Shown piece by piece: positions 41,749 to 51,454 of a DNA stretch of 64,000 bases (positions within the stretch are counted from its first letter, which is position 1; every line of letters starts with the position of its first letter). The notes beneath the pieces were generated by a model, which saw only the letters and a list, made by a program, of their open reading frames with translations, was not told the origin of the DNA and did no database searches. The stretch is from CBDCYH01 sp965224105 (GTDB lineage Bacteria > Bacteroidota > Rhodothermia > Rhodothermales > JABDKH01): assembly GCA_965224105.1 (NCBI GenBank), contig CBDCYH010000002.1, positions 1,240,001 through 1,304,000 of the forward strand. Direction: 5' to 3'. Position numbers and translations under genes: made by a program.

Positions 41749-42666
41749 TTGAGCAAGTCCGAGATTCCAGATTATCAGGCGGCAATGATGCCCGTTCTTC
41801 TCTGCTTGAAGGAGCGAACAGAGCTGCATCGCAGTAAGATTGTGATATGGGTGTCGGATTATTTCAATCTTACCGACGAGCAACGATCGCAGTTGTTGCC
41901 TAGCGAATCCAAGCCGGTGGTCCGTTCACGTGTGGGATGGGCCATAAGTTATCTGAAGCAGGCTGGATTAGTGATGCCTGTCAAGCGCGGGGTATACAGG
42001 CTGACCGATAGCGGCCGGAAAGTGTTGGCGGAAAGCCCCAAGAGGATTGACCTAAAGTATCTGGAGCAGTTCGAGGAATTTGTTGCATTTCGAAATCGGG
42101 CTAGAGAAAAAACGACAAAACCCACCCATATTGGTGTGGAAGATTCCGCGACGCCATCCGAGGCGTTTGAGTCAGCGTACCTTCAACTGCGCTCAGGCGT
42201 TGAATCGGAACTACTTGAGTCGGTGCTAGCGTCGAGTCCGGAGTTTTTCGAAAAACTGGTGGTAAACTTGCTGGTTGCGATGGGTTACGGTGGAAGCATG
42301 CGCGATGCGGGAAAAGCTATCGGCCAATCAGGTGATGGAGGAATTGATGGGATCATTAAAGAGGACAAACTTGGACTGGATGCGATCTATGTCCAAGCAA
42401 AGCGTTGGCAGAACACCGTCGGCAGGCCGGACATCCAGAAATTTGCAGGTGCGCTGCAAGGGGAGCGTGCGCGCAAGGGTGTGTTCTTAACAACGTCCCG
42501 GTTTTCTCGTGAAGCGATCGACTACGTCAATAGGATAGATCCCAAGATCGTGCTGATAGATGGTGAGGAGCTTGCCCGCCTAATGTATGACTATGAAGTT
42601 GGGGTGGGGAAAGCGGCAGTGTATTCTATCAAACAAGTGGACTCCGATTTTTTCGACGACATCTGA
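41749..42666 (+). CDS. mrr: Mrr-type restriction endonuclease
   Basis: 305 residues from a TTG start (in-frame ATGs a dozen codons later are alternatives). N-terminal winged-helix Mrr_N domain (VRSRVGWAISYLKQAGLV, RGVYRLTDSGRKVL). C-terminal Mrr_cat domain: FFEKLVVNLLVAMGYGG, GDGGIDGIIKED, then IYVQAKRW, the PD-(D/E)xK core in its D-QxK form. Mrr enzymes cleave modified DNA. A small membrane protein gene follows. Confidence 0.93.
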   Translation: MSKSEIPDYQAAMMPVLLCLKERTELHRSKIVIWVSDYFNLTDEQRSQLLPSESKPVVRSRVGWAISYLKQAGLVMPVKRGVYRLTDSGRKVLAESPKRIDLKYLEQFEEFVAFRNRAREKTTKPTHIGVEDSATPSEAFESAYLQLRSGVESELLESVLASSPEFFEKLVVNLLVAMGYGGSMRDAGKAIGQSGDGGIDGIIKEDKLGLDAIYVQAKRWQNTVGRPDIQKFAGALQGERARKGVFLTTSRFSREAIDYVNRIDPKIVLIDGEELARLMYDYEVGVGKAAVYSIKQVDSDFFDDI

Positions 42667-42677
42667 TGTAGGAATGA

Positions 42678-42851
42678 ATGCAAACGGCAGCAATTGACGT
42701 AATCGCCTTCATATTGGCTGGCCTTGCAGCCGTGGCAGCGGGACAGGCGGTCTTGCAAATCCGCGAGCGGCAGAAAGAGAAAGCCAGGCTTAAGGAGAGT
42801 TTGGGCGAGGAGTATGATGAGTACATCCGAAATAGAAAAGGCAAAAAATGA
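42678..42851 (+). CDS. 57-aa single-pass membrane microprotein
   Basis: An ATG at 42678 gives MQTAAIDVIAFILAGLAAVA, a likely transmembrane segment, followed by a highly charged Arg/Lys/Glu helix ending in GKK. It starts 11 bp after the mrr stop and overlaps the outer-membrane protein gene below by 38 bp in another frame. Homologous function unknown. Hydrophobic plus charged layout and the tight position support it as real. Confidence 0.5.
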   Translation: MQTAAIDVIAFILAGLAAVAAGQAVLQIRERQKEKARLKESLGEEYDEYIRNRKGKK

Positions 42852-43557
42852 GCGTCATTGGACGCGAGAATGCGCATTGAACTGGCGCGGTCTATTGGTG
42901 TTTGCCGTCTTCTCGAGTTTGCCGATCGCTGGCACCGCGCAAGCTCAATCGCCTGGTTACTTCTCCGGAATTTATGGCGGGATCGAAGGGGGAACCGTTA
43001 GTTTTAATACGCAGATAACTTTTGATGGCGTTGATGACCCTGCCGGGCGAGGATCCATCATCTATGGTGCATTTCTTGGGTATAACCAGATATACGAACC
43101 ATTTCTGGTTGGGACCGAGTTGGTGTTCAATCTGGTGTCACATCCCGACCCCTATACCTTTGATCCCTCCGCAGTCGGATTTTCTGAGATGGACGTACGA
43201 CGCGGTGCAAGTGTCGGCGTGGATGTCCGGGGTGGCTATCTCGCAATCGAGAGGATATTACTATACGGAACCGCCGGATTTTCCTATAACAGCCAGTCTG
43301 TTCGAATCGATGATGTGCCGCTAGAACAATTTGACGGTGGCTCTGGCGCCAAAAAATTTGGTGCCCTTCAACTCGGAGTTGGTCTGGAAGTGGCTGTCCA
43401 TCTTCAGATCCACCTCCGCGCCTCTGTAAGAACACTTCAGGGTCGCGATCTAAGCGCGGCCGATTTTGGCACTATCCCAACAGATGCCTCGCTTAGTCGC
43501 TTTGACGTCGAACCCAGCCAGCTGCAATTTCTTTTTGGCGTGGCGTTCCGTTTGTAG
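42814..43557 (+). CDS. Outer-membrane beta-barrel protein
   Basis: 247 residues from the ATG at 42814. Signal peptide around residues 20-45 (LLVFAVFSSLPIAGTAQAQ). The mature part is alternating strands with Gly/Tyr turns (YFSGIYGGIEGGTVSFN, IIYGAFLGYNQIYEPFLVGTELVF, GVDVRGGYLAIERILLYGTAGF) and ends in a C-terminal aromatic barrel strand (LQFLFGVAFRL). Cargo unknown. Possible adhesin or porin of the Omp-like type. Confidence 0.75.
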   Translation: MMSTSEIEKAKNERHWTRECALNWRGLLVFAVFSSLPIAGTAQAQSPGYFSGIYGGIEGGTVSFNTQITFDGVDDPAGRGSIIYGAFLGYNQIYEPFLVGTELVFNLVSHPDPYTFDPSAVGFSEMDVRRGASVGVDVRGGYLAIERILLYGTAGFSYNSQSVRIDDVPLEQFDGGSGAKKFGALQLGVGLEVAVHLQIHLRASVRTLQGRDLSAADFGTIPTDASLSRFDVEPSQLQFLFGVAFRL

Positions 43558-43638
43558 GCACGCAGCAGACGCAGGGTTGTTTGCCTGGTCGAGTTAACGA
43601 CCCAGGTTCTGCGGCGGCCGAGCAAACCGCCGCTCGTC

Positions 43639-46600
43639 CTACTGCCCCATGTCAACAACAGGTGCGCCGGTCGCGGGCAGGGCATCAGCGATCCGGGCGA
43701 TCTCGGCAGTGATGACGCCGAGCTGCTGGCGCGCCTCACGTAGCTCCCGATCAGCAATGTCGACCGACTCGCGGTGCATCGCCGTCGGACCGTACTGCGT
43801 GCTGAGTCCGCGGTTGCCCACGAACAGCCGCGACTGCATCGACCGTGGCGTGCGCTCGCGGAGCGAACGCTTGGTGGGCGATCCGTTAAGCGCAACATCG
43901 AGCTCGTACAGCTGCTCCTGCACCGCGTCGATGCGCGCCGCGAGATCAGCATCCGGTTGGCGCGCGCGGTTATGCGCGGTTTCCAAAGCCTCGACTTTGT
44001 CCTGGGCACGCTCCATCGCGTTCGAGAACAGCGTCATGTCGGACCGCAGCCGCTCCATGCGCTGACGGAACGCAGCGAGATCCTCAGGCGACGCGGACGG
44101 GAGGGCACCGTCGCGCAGCGGTACCACATCAAACGATACCGGTCCGGACAATGTATTCGCCTCACCATCGGCGACGCGCAACAGCGTAGCCGAGTACGTG
44201 CCGGGTTCGACCAGGTAGCTGCTGTTAAAGTTATTCTCATCACCCACAGCAACAGGCCCGAGCGCGTCACGCTGGAGATTCCACGCAACGCGGTGCAGTC
44301 CTTTTGAGTTGCTTCCCTTAACACGCGCAACCACATCGCCCTGCTCATCGCGGATCTGCAGCTCAACACGATCGGCTTCTTCTTTGCGCTCGTCGTCCAA
44401 CGCGTCCCATCCCGGGAAGGGCACATCAGCCCCCTCTTCAATTTCACCCTCAGCCTTTTTACGCTTGGCCTCCAGACTTTCATAACCATCCCGCAGGTAG
44501 TACGTGAACACGGCGCCGTACTCGGGGTTGGGCGCGCGGTACTCATCATCGCCAACCGATCCATTAGTGCCTGAGCGGTAGCGAAAGCGTTTGGCGTCGC
44601 GCAAATCGAACAGGTGTCCTTCGCTCGTCAGCACATCAGCCGACACCTCGCGCAGCGGACTGTAATCGTCGAGCACAAGGAAACCACGTCCGAAAGTCGC
44701 CGCCACAAGATCATTCTCGCGGCGCTGGATCACGATGTCGCGAACGCCAATCGTCGGCATGTCACCGCCGAGTTCGATCCACTGGCCACCGCGGTCGGGC
44801 GAGAAGTAAACGCCAAACTCCGTTGCCGCAAAAAGCAGGTTGGGCTGCACATGATCCTGCACCAGACGCCACACCAGCGTTCGTTCGGGGATGCCGTCGA
44901 CAGCCATGCTCCACGTGCGTCCCCGGTCAGTGCTCTTGACGAGGTACGGCTCGAAGTCGCCATACTTGTGGTTGTCAAGCGCGGCGTAAACGGTATTCTC
45001 GTCGTGCAGGTCTGCATAGACATGGTTGACAAATGCCGTCGCCGGCACGCCGCGGATCGAGCCGACCTCAACTGCGCGCCACGAGTCGCCACCGTCTTCG
45101 GTAATCTGCAGCAGGCCGTCATCCGTTCCGGCATAAATCAGGTTGGCATCTTGCGCTGACACGTCGACCGACGTGATCGAGTTGTATACCGACATCGCGT
45201 AAATATCCCACGCGTTGTCGATGGACTGGGTGCGGCCCATGATTGGCAATTCGAACCGCTCCTGGTTGCGGGTAAGATCATCTGAGATTGCCGTCCAGCT
45301 GTCGCCGCGGTTGGTTGACATCCAGACGCGCTGCGAGGCAAAGTAGATCGTCGCCGGGTCGTGCGGACTGACGAGAATCGGCGCATCCCAGTTATACCGC
45401 TCAGGCCCTTCGCCCGGACCGGCCTGGGGCACGATGTACGTCTGCTCGCCGGTCACACGGTCGATGCGGTGCAGGTTGCCCTGTTGCGACTGCGCGTAGG
45501 TGATGTTCGGGTTGCCGGGCTCCGTGGCCGACTGATGCCCATCGCCGCCTAGCGTGAGGAACCAATCGCCATTGCTCGCGCCCTCCCGCGTATCGGTAGC
45601 CGAGGGGCCGCCGTGGGATCCGTTGTCTTGCGTGCCACCGAAAATGTTGTAAAACGGAACCGCGTCGTCAACCGCTACCTTGTAGTACTGCGTCACGGGC
45701 AGGTTGTCGATGTACCGCCAGCTATCGCCGCCGTCGAAAGATTCATACAGCCCACCATCAGTCCCTGATAGCAGGTAATCCGGATCGGTCGGATGGAACG
45801 CGAGCGCGTGGTTATCAACGTGCTTGCGCGAGGTGTTCTGAATGAAGAACGTTTTGCCGTGGTCGTTTGACTGCTGCACGCGAACATCCATCAGATAGAT
45901 GCGGCCTTCGTGGTGCGGCGACGCGTAGAGCTCCTGGTAGTAGTGTGGGCCCGTCCCGCCCGCAACGGCGTCTGACATTTTGCTCCAGCTCGCGCCTCGG
46001 TCGGAGCTCATCCACAGGCCGCCGGTGCGCTGATCTGTTTCGATAGCCGCGTAGACAACGTCCGGGTTCTGAGGTGAGATCGCGAGACCAATTTTGCCCA
46101 TGTTGCTTTTGGGCAGACCGCTTGTAAGCTCGGTCCACGTCTTGCCACCATCCGTGCTTTTGTGTATACCCGTCCCTGGGCCACCACCCATGTATGCGGC
46201 AACGGTCCGGTGGCGGTCCCACGTTGCAGCGTACATCACGTCTGGGTTACGCGGGTCGACCACGATGTCGGTCGCGCCCGTCCAGTCCCCGCCGCCGAGC
46301 ACCCGCGTCCACGTTGTGCCGGCATCCTCAGTGCGGTAGAGCCCGCGCTCACCGCCGCTGCTCCACAACGGGCCCTGCGCTGCAACGATCACCTTGTCAG
46401 AATTGTCGGGGTGGATCCATATCGTAGAGAGGCGTTCGCTCTCTTTGAGTCCGCGGTTCTCCCACGACTGACCGCCATCGGTCGAGCGGTAGATGCCATC
46501 GCCGTAGGCAACGTGGCGCCCTCCAACGTTTTCGCCCGTGCCGACCCAGACCGTGTTCGGGTTCTGCGGGTCGAGCGCGATCGAGCCGGTCGAATAGACG

Positions 46601-46863
46601 GGCTGTCCGTCAAACAGGGACTTCCAGCTGGTGCCGGAGTTGGTCGTTTTCCAGACACCGCCGCTTCCGACGGCGACGTACCACGTTTGGGGATCGCCCG
46701 GGTGGATCGCGATGTCCGCAATACGGCCTGATGTAAATGCAGGTCCGATACCGCGCCACGACAAAGCATTAAAACTAAGATCCGACAGTGTGGTCGGTTC
46801 ATCCTGGGCGAGCGCGGGAGAGAGAAATGCGAGCGAGAGTAGGAGAGGGAGAAGTGGACGCAT
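43639..46863 (-). CDS. Large secreted VPS10/BNR-repeat protein (sialidase-like propeller)
   Basis: 1074 residues with a signal peptide (LLPLLLSLAFLSPALAQ). The body is many BNR-type Asp-box repeats (such as VWKTTNSGTSWKSL, IYRSTDGGQSW, LYRTEDAGTTWTRV, GIHKSTDGGKTW), the bladed-propeller fold of sortilin/VPS10-like and glycosyl-hydrolase-like proteins of Bacteroidota. The C-terminal third is a mixed domain (VEPGTYSATLLRV) and a coiled-coil-like helical end. No sorting domain at the C terminus. No active-site set was recognised, so it may be a binding protein rather than an enzyme. Confidence 0.9.
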   Translation of the reverse strand: MRPLLPLLLSLAFLSPALAQDEPTTLSDLSFNALSWRGIGPAFTSGRIADIAIHPGDPQTWYVAVGSGGVWKTTNSGTSWKSLFDGQPVYSTGSIALDPQNPNTVWVGTGENVGGRHVAYGDGIYRSTDGGQSWENRGLKESERLSTIWIHPDNSDKVIVAAQGPLWSSGGERGLYRTEDAGTTWTRVLGGGDWTGATDIVVDPRNPDVMYAATWDRHRTVAAYMGGGPGTGIHKSTDGGKTWTELTSGLPKSNMGKIGLAISPQNPDVVYAAIETDQRTGGLWMSSDRGASWSKMSDAVAGGTGPHYYQELYASPHHEGRIYLMDVRVQQSNDHGKTFFIQNTSRKHVDNHALAFHPTDPDYLLSGTDGGLYESFDGGDSWRYIDNLPVTQYYKVAVDDAVPFYNIFGGTQDNGSHGGPSATDTREGASNGDWFLTLGGDGHQSATEPGNPNITYAQSQQGNLHRIDRVTGEQTYIVPQAGPGEGPERYNWDAPILVSPHDPATIYFASQRVWMSTNRGDSWTAISDDLTRNQERFELPIMGRTQSIDNAWDIYAMSVYNSITSVDVSAQDANLIYAGTDDGLLQITEDGGDSWRAVEVGSIRGVPATAFVNHVYADLHDENTVYAALDNHKYGDFEPYLVKSTDRGRTWSMAVDGIPERTLVWRLVQDHVQPNLLFAATEFGVYFSPDRGGQWIELGGDMPTIGVRDIVIQRRENDLVAATFGRGFLVLDDYSPLREVSADVLTSEGHLFDLRDAKRFRYRSGTNGSVGDDEYRAPNPEYGAVFTYYLRDGYESLEAKRKKAEGEIEEGADVPFPGWDALDDERKEEADRVELQIRDEQGDVVARVKGSNSKGLHRVAWNLQRDALGPVAVGDENNFNSSYLVEPGTYSATLLRVADGEANTLSGPVSFDVVPLRDGALPSASPEDLAAFRQRMERLRSDMTLFSNAMERAQDKVEALETAHNRARQPDADLAARIDAVQEQLYELDVALNGSPTKRSLRERTPRSMQSRLFVGNRGLSTQYGPTAMHRESVDIADRELREARQQLGVITAEIARIADALPATGAPVVDMGQ

Positions 46864-46981
46864 GATCAGCAGATGATTTTGTTCGCCCTAATATAGCCAT
46901 GGGCGGTATCATCGACAGCGTTTTGCTACAGCCGCGACTGCTCATAGGTATTCATCAATGGCTGATGAGAATCAAGAACGG

Positions 46982-47878
46982 TTAGCGCGCAACTACGAAC
47001 GTTCTTTCCTGCGCGGATGAGTGCGGGCCTGTGGTTGTAATTCGAGCGGCGTACGTACCGGTCGCCAGGTTACTCACATCCAGTTCGACGCGGTTGGTCC
47101 CGGAAGTAACATCAGCATATATCTTGCCGACCTCTCGTCCCAGCACATCAAACAATTCGACGGCGACGACGGCGGGTTGGTTGGATCGAATTTGCAAGAT
47201 CAGATTATTACGAGTGGGGTTCGGATAGAGAGTGACCAGCGGATCTCTACTCGGCGGCTCGCCTGGATCATCCACACCCACGACGTAGGCTCGGTCGCGG
47301 ACCTGGGCACCGTAGAGCGACCCATGCTCCCATGCACCGCCGAAGCTCACCAGCCCAATGGCAGGTGCAAACGTGTAGCCCTTTTCCTCGTCAATCGCAC
47401 CGGGCACATCGAAGTAAAATGATATGCAGTTTTGGAAGGTGCCGACGAAGGTATTGCAGGAAGTCCGTTCTCGAACATTGACGTAGTAGGCGAAAGTGTC
47501 CGTGTGTGCACTGTACTCAAAGGGATAAGTGTAAGCCGAATCGCCCTCCGCCGAGAAGTCAAACAACAGATATTCTTTGCCGTGATACAGCGAGTAGATG
47601 TTGCCGTCCTCTGCGGCACGGATTGTGTCCGAAGAAAGAAATCGCTTCCCGGGCGAAAGGAGGGTGTACTTTGTGGTGCCGATTGTCGTAGTGCCGGCAA
47701 TACTAAACGTTCCCGAATCGAGCGTATCCCAAGGCATGAAGGGATTGTCGAGGATCCACGCCATGTTCCAGAAATTTCCGACGTCCATGGGGAAGTAGGT
47801 GGAGTCGGTTGACTGCGCCCGGGCTCCGGTGGTGAGGATCGCCGCCGCAACTATCGCCGCGAGGAACGCGATCCGCAT
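46982..47878 (-). CDS. Secreted protein with type IX sorting domain
   Basis: 298 residues from the ATG at 47878. Signal RIAFLAAIVAAAILTTGARAQ. The mature domain is a beta-rich unknown containing two Cys (SCNTFVGTFQNCISF). The last 80 residues are a Por sorting domain: LYPNPTRNNLIL, ELFDVLGREVGKI, NLATGTYAARI. Neighbour of the propeller gene on the same strand. Confidence 0.8.
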   Translation of the reverse strand: MRIAFLAAIVAAAILTTGARAQSTDSTYFPMDVGNFWNMAWILDNPFMPWDTLDSGTFSIAGTTTIGTTKYTLLSPGKRFLSSDTIRAAEDGNIYSLYHGKEYLLFDFSAEGDSAYTYPFEYSAHTDTFAYYVNVRERTSCNTFVGTFQNCISFYFDVPGAIDEEKGYTFAPAIGLVSFGGAWEHGSLYGAQVRDRAYVVGVDDPGEPPSRDPLVTLYPNPTRNNLILQIRSNQPAVVAVELFDVLGREVGKIYADVTSGTNRVELDVSNLATGTYAARITTTGPHSSAQERTFVVAR

Positions 47879-47944
47879 GATGGACGATATCCTGTCGGCG
47901 TTGACCATTGCAAGCTGCACTAATAACGAAACATTTTGGCTCGG

Positions 47945-48199
47945 CTAGATCTCGTTCACGCTATCCGGTGGCAGGTCTGTATCCGCGGAACGGTAGTCAC
48001 GCGCAACCTTCCACACCACGAGCAGCAGCGGACCGCCATGCACGACGAGGTCGAATACATCCACAAGCCTGGTTAGTTCGCCATTCGCGAGCATGACCAG
48101 CTTCTCCCACAAGTGGGGTTGCGGATGAACGGGGGCCAGGGCCAGCAGTATGGCCATGATAACCAGGACGGGCAGCGGTATTCTATCCAGCAGTCGCAT
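47945..48199 (-). CDS. Small two-TM conserved membrane protein
   Basis: 84 residues with two hydrophobic helices (VLVIMAILLALAPV and the VVHGGPLLLVVWKV region). LLDRIPLPVLVIMA, HLWEKLVML and VDVFDLVVHGGP match a small conserved membrane protein family that databases often annotate loosely as RND-transporter-related; the role is unknown. Confidence 0.65.
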   Translation of the reverse strand: MRLLDRIPLPVLVIMAILLALAPVHPQPHLWEKLVMLANGELTRLVDVFDLVVHGGPLLLVVWKVARDYRSADTDLPPDSVNEI

Positions 48200-48424
48200 C
48201 GATGCGGGTCCTCATTTTACTGATGCAAGGTAGGCGTATAGCGTGTTGAAGATGAACTATCGAAGCGACGAATGCAAAGCCGATGCGGGAGCGCTCCTCC
48301 AACAATTTTGTTAGTGATGAATTAGCGAGATCTGGGTTTAATTATGTACAGAGAAGCAATAATTTCTCAATTACAACTACATGATGCAACGATAATTGTC
48401 TTGCAACGTAGTCCCATATATACC

Positions 48425-48589
48425 ATGTCTTACAAAATCAGAAATATCGCCAGGTCAAGCAAAACGGCCTCTGTAACAAGAGAACAGGCGGCGCGTGCTG
48501 CGAGAGTTGTAAAAAAGGCACGATCATCCTCGGCGGTCCCGGTTGATTCCAACAGGCTTTACCGATCCGCTCCCAAGCTGCACAAGTAG
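48425..48589 (+). CDS. Possible 54-aa basic protein
   Basis: A 54-residue frame from the ATG at 48425 (open further upstream), rich in Lys, Arg, Ser and Ala (TREQAARAARVVKKARSSSA). No family recognised; it lies alone in a 500-bp gap between divergent genes, with an AT-rich upstream stretch. Confidence 0.3.
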   Translation: MSYKIRNIARSSKTASVTREQAARAARVVKKARSSSAVPVDSNRLYRSAPKLHK

Positions 48590-48723
48590 TACGCGCGGAT
48601 TAAATGCCCTCTCTGCCGTACGACCGAAGTCACCAATACTTTTGTGCGTGACGAACTGGTACCGCGGGGCCTATCCAATGGCTTCCATTGCAACTCAACC
48701 AAGTGCAAACCCAGCTACCAACA

Positions 48724-49437
48724 CTAATCATTTTCATCGTCTATCATGTGAACAATATCAAGCGCCAGCGATCGCGACTCTTTGATTTCCCGATCTATCC
48801 TGGTAAGGGAACCAATTTGCGTACTTATCAGCGAGTTAAGTCTTCGCTCGCCGAGTTTGTCCTTGAGGTGGTCCATGTCTGCAACGAGTTCATCCGGATT
48901 AATGTAGAGTTCGTTGAACATGTACGGTTCCAGATGATTGGTAACGAAATTCTTATGCCACGACGACCAGTCCGCCAAGTGAATGTGTTGGTGCTCGAAA
49001 TAATATATTATCGCGCTTCTAAGAGAGTCGTTATCGATGATTGCAAGGTTGCCACCAGATTTGAGTCCCTGATAGGCAGAGTTGAACGGCTGAAAATTGA
49101 AGTAGCCAGTCCCTATAAGCGGTAGCGAATCTAGTGCGATGGACTCCCACTTCTTGTCGTAAACACTTCGCAGGAATGGTAGATCTGATGTGCTCTTCGA
49201 TTCAGTATAGCGCTCAAAAGCAGCAATTTCCTTCAAAAGATCGGTCTTAACCAGTGCGAGCGCTTCATTCGCTCTCGCCCGAGTCTTGCGAGATTCGTTC
49301 AGATTGTTTAGCTGCAGCGCCAACACTATCCCGATTACTATGAGAATGATCTCTCCGACTGCATACAACAAATACTTGCGGATCTTCCCCTGGTCAAGCA
49401 TGGATCGTCTTATCTTGCGAATAAATCTTAGCATCAA
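48724..49437 (-). CDS. DUF6090 family membrane protein
   Basis: 237 residues. The N terminus LRFIRKIRRSMLDQGKIRKYL, then a TM segment (YAVGEIILIVIGIVLALQL) and NNLNESRK, is the signature of this Bacteroidota-specific family. The rest is an acidic helical domain outside or inside the membrane. Function unknown. Two ATGs in tandem; either could start. Confidence 0.85.
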   Translation of the reverse strand: MMLRFIRKIRRSMLDQGKIRKYLLYAVGEIILIVIGIVLALQLNNLNESRKTRARANEALALVKTDLLKEIAAFERYTESKSTSDLPFLRSVYDKKWESIALDSLPLIGTGYFNFQPFNSAYQGLKSGGNLAIIDNDSLRSAIIYYFEHQHIHLADWSSWHKNFVTNHLEPYMFNELYINPDELVADMDHLKDKLGERRLNSLISTQIGSLTRIDREIKESRSLALDIVHMIDDEND

Positions 49438-49515
49438 AAATAGCAGTTCGATTCATTACTCTCGAAAATACAAATAAGTAAGCCTGGCAAGTCAGACCAT
49501 CCCAGGATTCGGACG

Positions 49516-50820
49516 GTGACCCTACCCAAAACCACAAACGGTAAGCCTTCGATCGCCACTACGTTATTGTCGACGGTGGCAATCGTGCTGACCGTCGCAT
49601 CATGCAATTCGAGGATAACACCTCTGGCCATCGCAGATCCGACCGTAGTTGACACCATCATCGACGACTATGTACGTGAGGGAGCCTTTCCCGTATTGTA
49701 TGTGCGCCTGGAAGACAAAATGGGGCGCACAATTTATGAGCACGGTGCGAGCAACAAAGAATTAAATCCAGAAACGTTGGTTGATGGACAGACCTGGTTT
49801 CGCATCTGGTCCATGAGTAAAATCGTTACGATTTCGGTGGCTCTTGACCTGGTAGAGGAGGGGGTCCTTTCGCTTGATGATCCCGTTACAGAGTACGTCC
49901 CGGAATTCGGTGGTCTCCAGGTTGCAGTGTCTGCCGACGGTGGTAATCTTGCTGCTGTAACTGATAAACATTCTGCATGTCCGTTAGAATTGGTTGCAGT
50001 TGCCAGCGAAATGACAATTGCGGACCTCATCAACCACCAGGCGGGGTTCTACTATGCCACCACCGGAATCCCGTGCATTGATCAGCCCCTGGCAGCCAGC
50101 AACGTGGCCAAGGCTAAGGACAGCGAGGCATTCATCGACGCGTTGGCGCGATTGCCTCTAATTCAACAACCGGGTGACCCGTACTTTTACGGTACGAATA
50201 CGAGCGTGCTGGGCATCGTCGCGGAGCGTGTTACGGGCGAGAGCCTCAAACAACTAGTGGAAGAAAGGGTAACGGATCCTCTGCAGATCGACGGTCTGCA
50301 ATACGGCTTGCCACCTGGTGTCACCTTGCTCCCTCGCATATCAGGTAAGGACGGCATCCTGCGGGAAGCACATCCCGGAGAGCTTGATATTTTTGGTGGC
50401 GATGTGCCGGACTATGACGTCGACAACGAACTGTATCTCGGAGGAGTAGGCATGCTGGCAACTACAGATGGCTATGCGGATTTCCTACGCATGCTGCTGA
50501 ACCGGGGCACGCTTAACGGGCATCGATTCCTCGAAGAGTCGACTGTCGAAGCAATGATCTCGCCTCACACCCAACTGGATAACGATTACGGATACAACGG
50601 CTACAACCTTTGGATCAACAGCGGGAAGCTCGCAGATGGTAGTCAGGGCGTGGGTGGTCTATGGATCGGCGGAGGTTACGAGGGTACGCATTTCTGGATC
50701 GATCCCAACCGCGAATTTGTTGGCTTGATTATGTCGCAGATATCCTGGGTGCCAGAAGATGGCTGGAACAGAGACGAGACGATCAGGGAAGCTATTTATG
50801 AACAACTCTCTGGAGGCTGA
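49516..50820 (+). CDS. Serine hydrolase of the beta-lactamase/esterase superfamily
   Basis: 434 residues from a GTG. Lipoprotein-like signal (TVAIVLTVASC). Catalytic SxxK in FRIWSMSKIVT at about residues 97-107, then a YxN-type FYGTNTS and a third-motif-like GTHFWIDPN. Matches class C beta-lactamase-related esterases/transpeptidase-like enzymes. Likely acts at the periplasm on an unknown ester or peptide; antibiotic resistance is not implied. Confidence 0.87.
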   Translation: MTLPKTTNGKPSIATTLLSTVAIVLTVASCNSRITPLAIADPTVVDTIIDDYVREGAFPVLYVRLEDKMGRTIYEHGASNKELNPETLVDGQTWFRIWSMSKIVTISVALDLVEEGVLSLDDPVTEYVPEFGGLQVAVSADGGNLAAVTDKHSACPLELVAVASEMTIADLINHQAGFYYATTGIPCIDQPLAASNVAKAKDSEAFIDALARLPLIQQPGDPYFYGTNTSVLGIVAERVTGESLKQLVEERVTDPLQIDGLQYGLPPGVTLLPRISGKDGILREAHPGELDIFGGDVPDYDVDNELYLGGVGMLATTDGYADFLRMLLNRGTLNGHRFLEESTVEAMISPHTQLDNDYGYNGYNLWINSGKLADGSQGVGGLWIGGGYEGTHFWIDPNREFVGLIMSQISWVPEDGWNRDETIREAIYEQLSGG

Positions 50821-50938
50821 CGGATTACTGTTATTGCGATATAGTTGACAAGCGCCTTGGCACATCGTTGGTGTACTCTTGCCTGAACACCAACAGCTCT
50901 GTAGCTTGCATACACTCTGCACGAAACTCAAACGAAAA

Positions 50939-51376
50939 ATGAAACTAGTACCCTATCTCAACTTCAAAGACAAAACCGAGGAAGCCTTCAACTTCTATCA
51001 AAATGTATTGGGCGGCGAGCTTACGCCAATACATCGGTATGATTCCATGCCGCAGCAGGAGGGGTTTAAACTCACCCCCGAGCAAAACAACTTGGTCATG
51101 CACGTTGGCTTGGCGCTCCCTGATGGTCAGATGATAATGGCCAGCGATATGATTGAAGGCATGGGTCCCAGAAGGGTGGAGGGAAACAACTTTTCGATTT
51201 CCATTCAGCCGGAAACGAGAGAGGATGCCGACCGCATCTTCAACGCCCTGGCAGAAGGGGGCACCATCACCATGTCCCTCGCCGACCAATTCTGGGGCGA
51301 CTACTTCGGTAGCGTGACGGATCGGTTTGGCGTCAACTGGATGGTGAACTATTCGGATGCTGCGGCGCAGGCTTAG
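50939..51376 (+). CDS. VOC family (PhnB-like) protein
   Basis: 145 residues from the ATG at 50939. PYLNFKDKTEEAFNFYQNVLGGEL opens the domain, then HVGLALPDGQMIMASD and FWGDYFGSVTDRFGVNWMVNY, the usual end of glyoxalase/bleomycin-resistance-fold PhnB-like proteins. Function unknown. Confidence 0.9.
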   Translation: MKLVPYLNFKDKTEEAFNFYQNVLGGELTPIHRYDSMPQQEGFKLTPEQNNLVMHVGLALPDGQMIMASDMIEGMGPRRVEGNNFSISIQPETREDADRIFNALAEGGTITMSLADQFWGDYFGSVTDRFGVNWMVNYSDAAAQA

Positions 51377-51454
51377 CCTCGAGAGGCTCTGTCAGTCTGA
51401 TACGATCGTGTTTTGCAGGATGAGAAAAGCGACCGAGTCGGCGCCAACTCGAAC

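Noticed and set aside
43437..44564. Long frames on both strands inside the propeller gene
   Set aside because: Shadows of the BNR-repeat protein; no independent start signals or domains.
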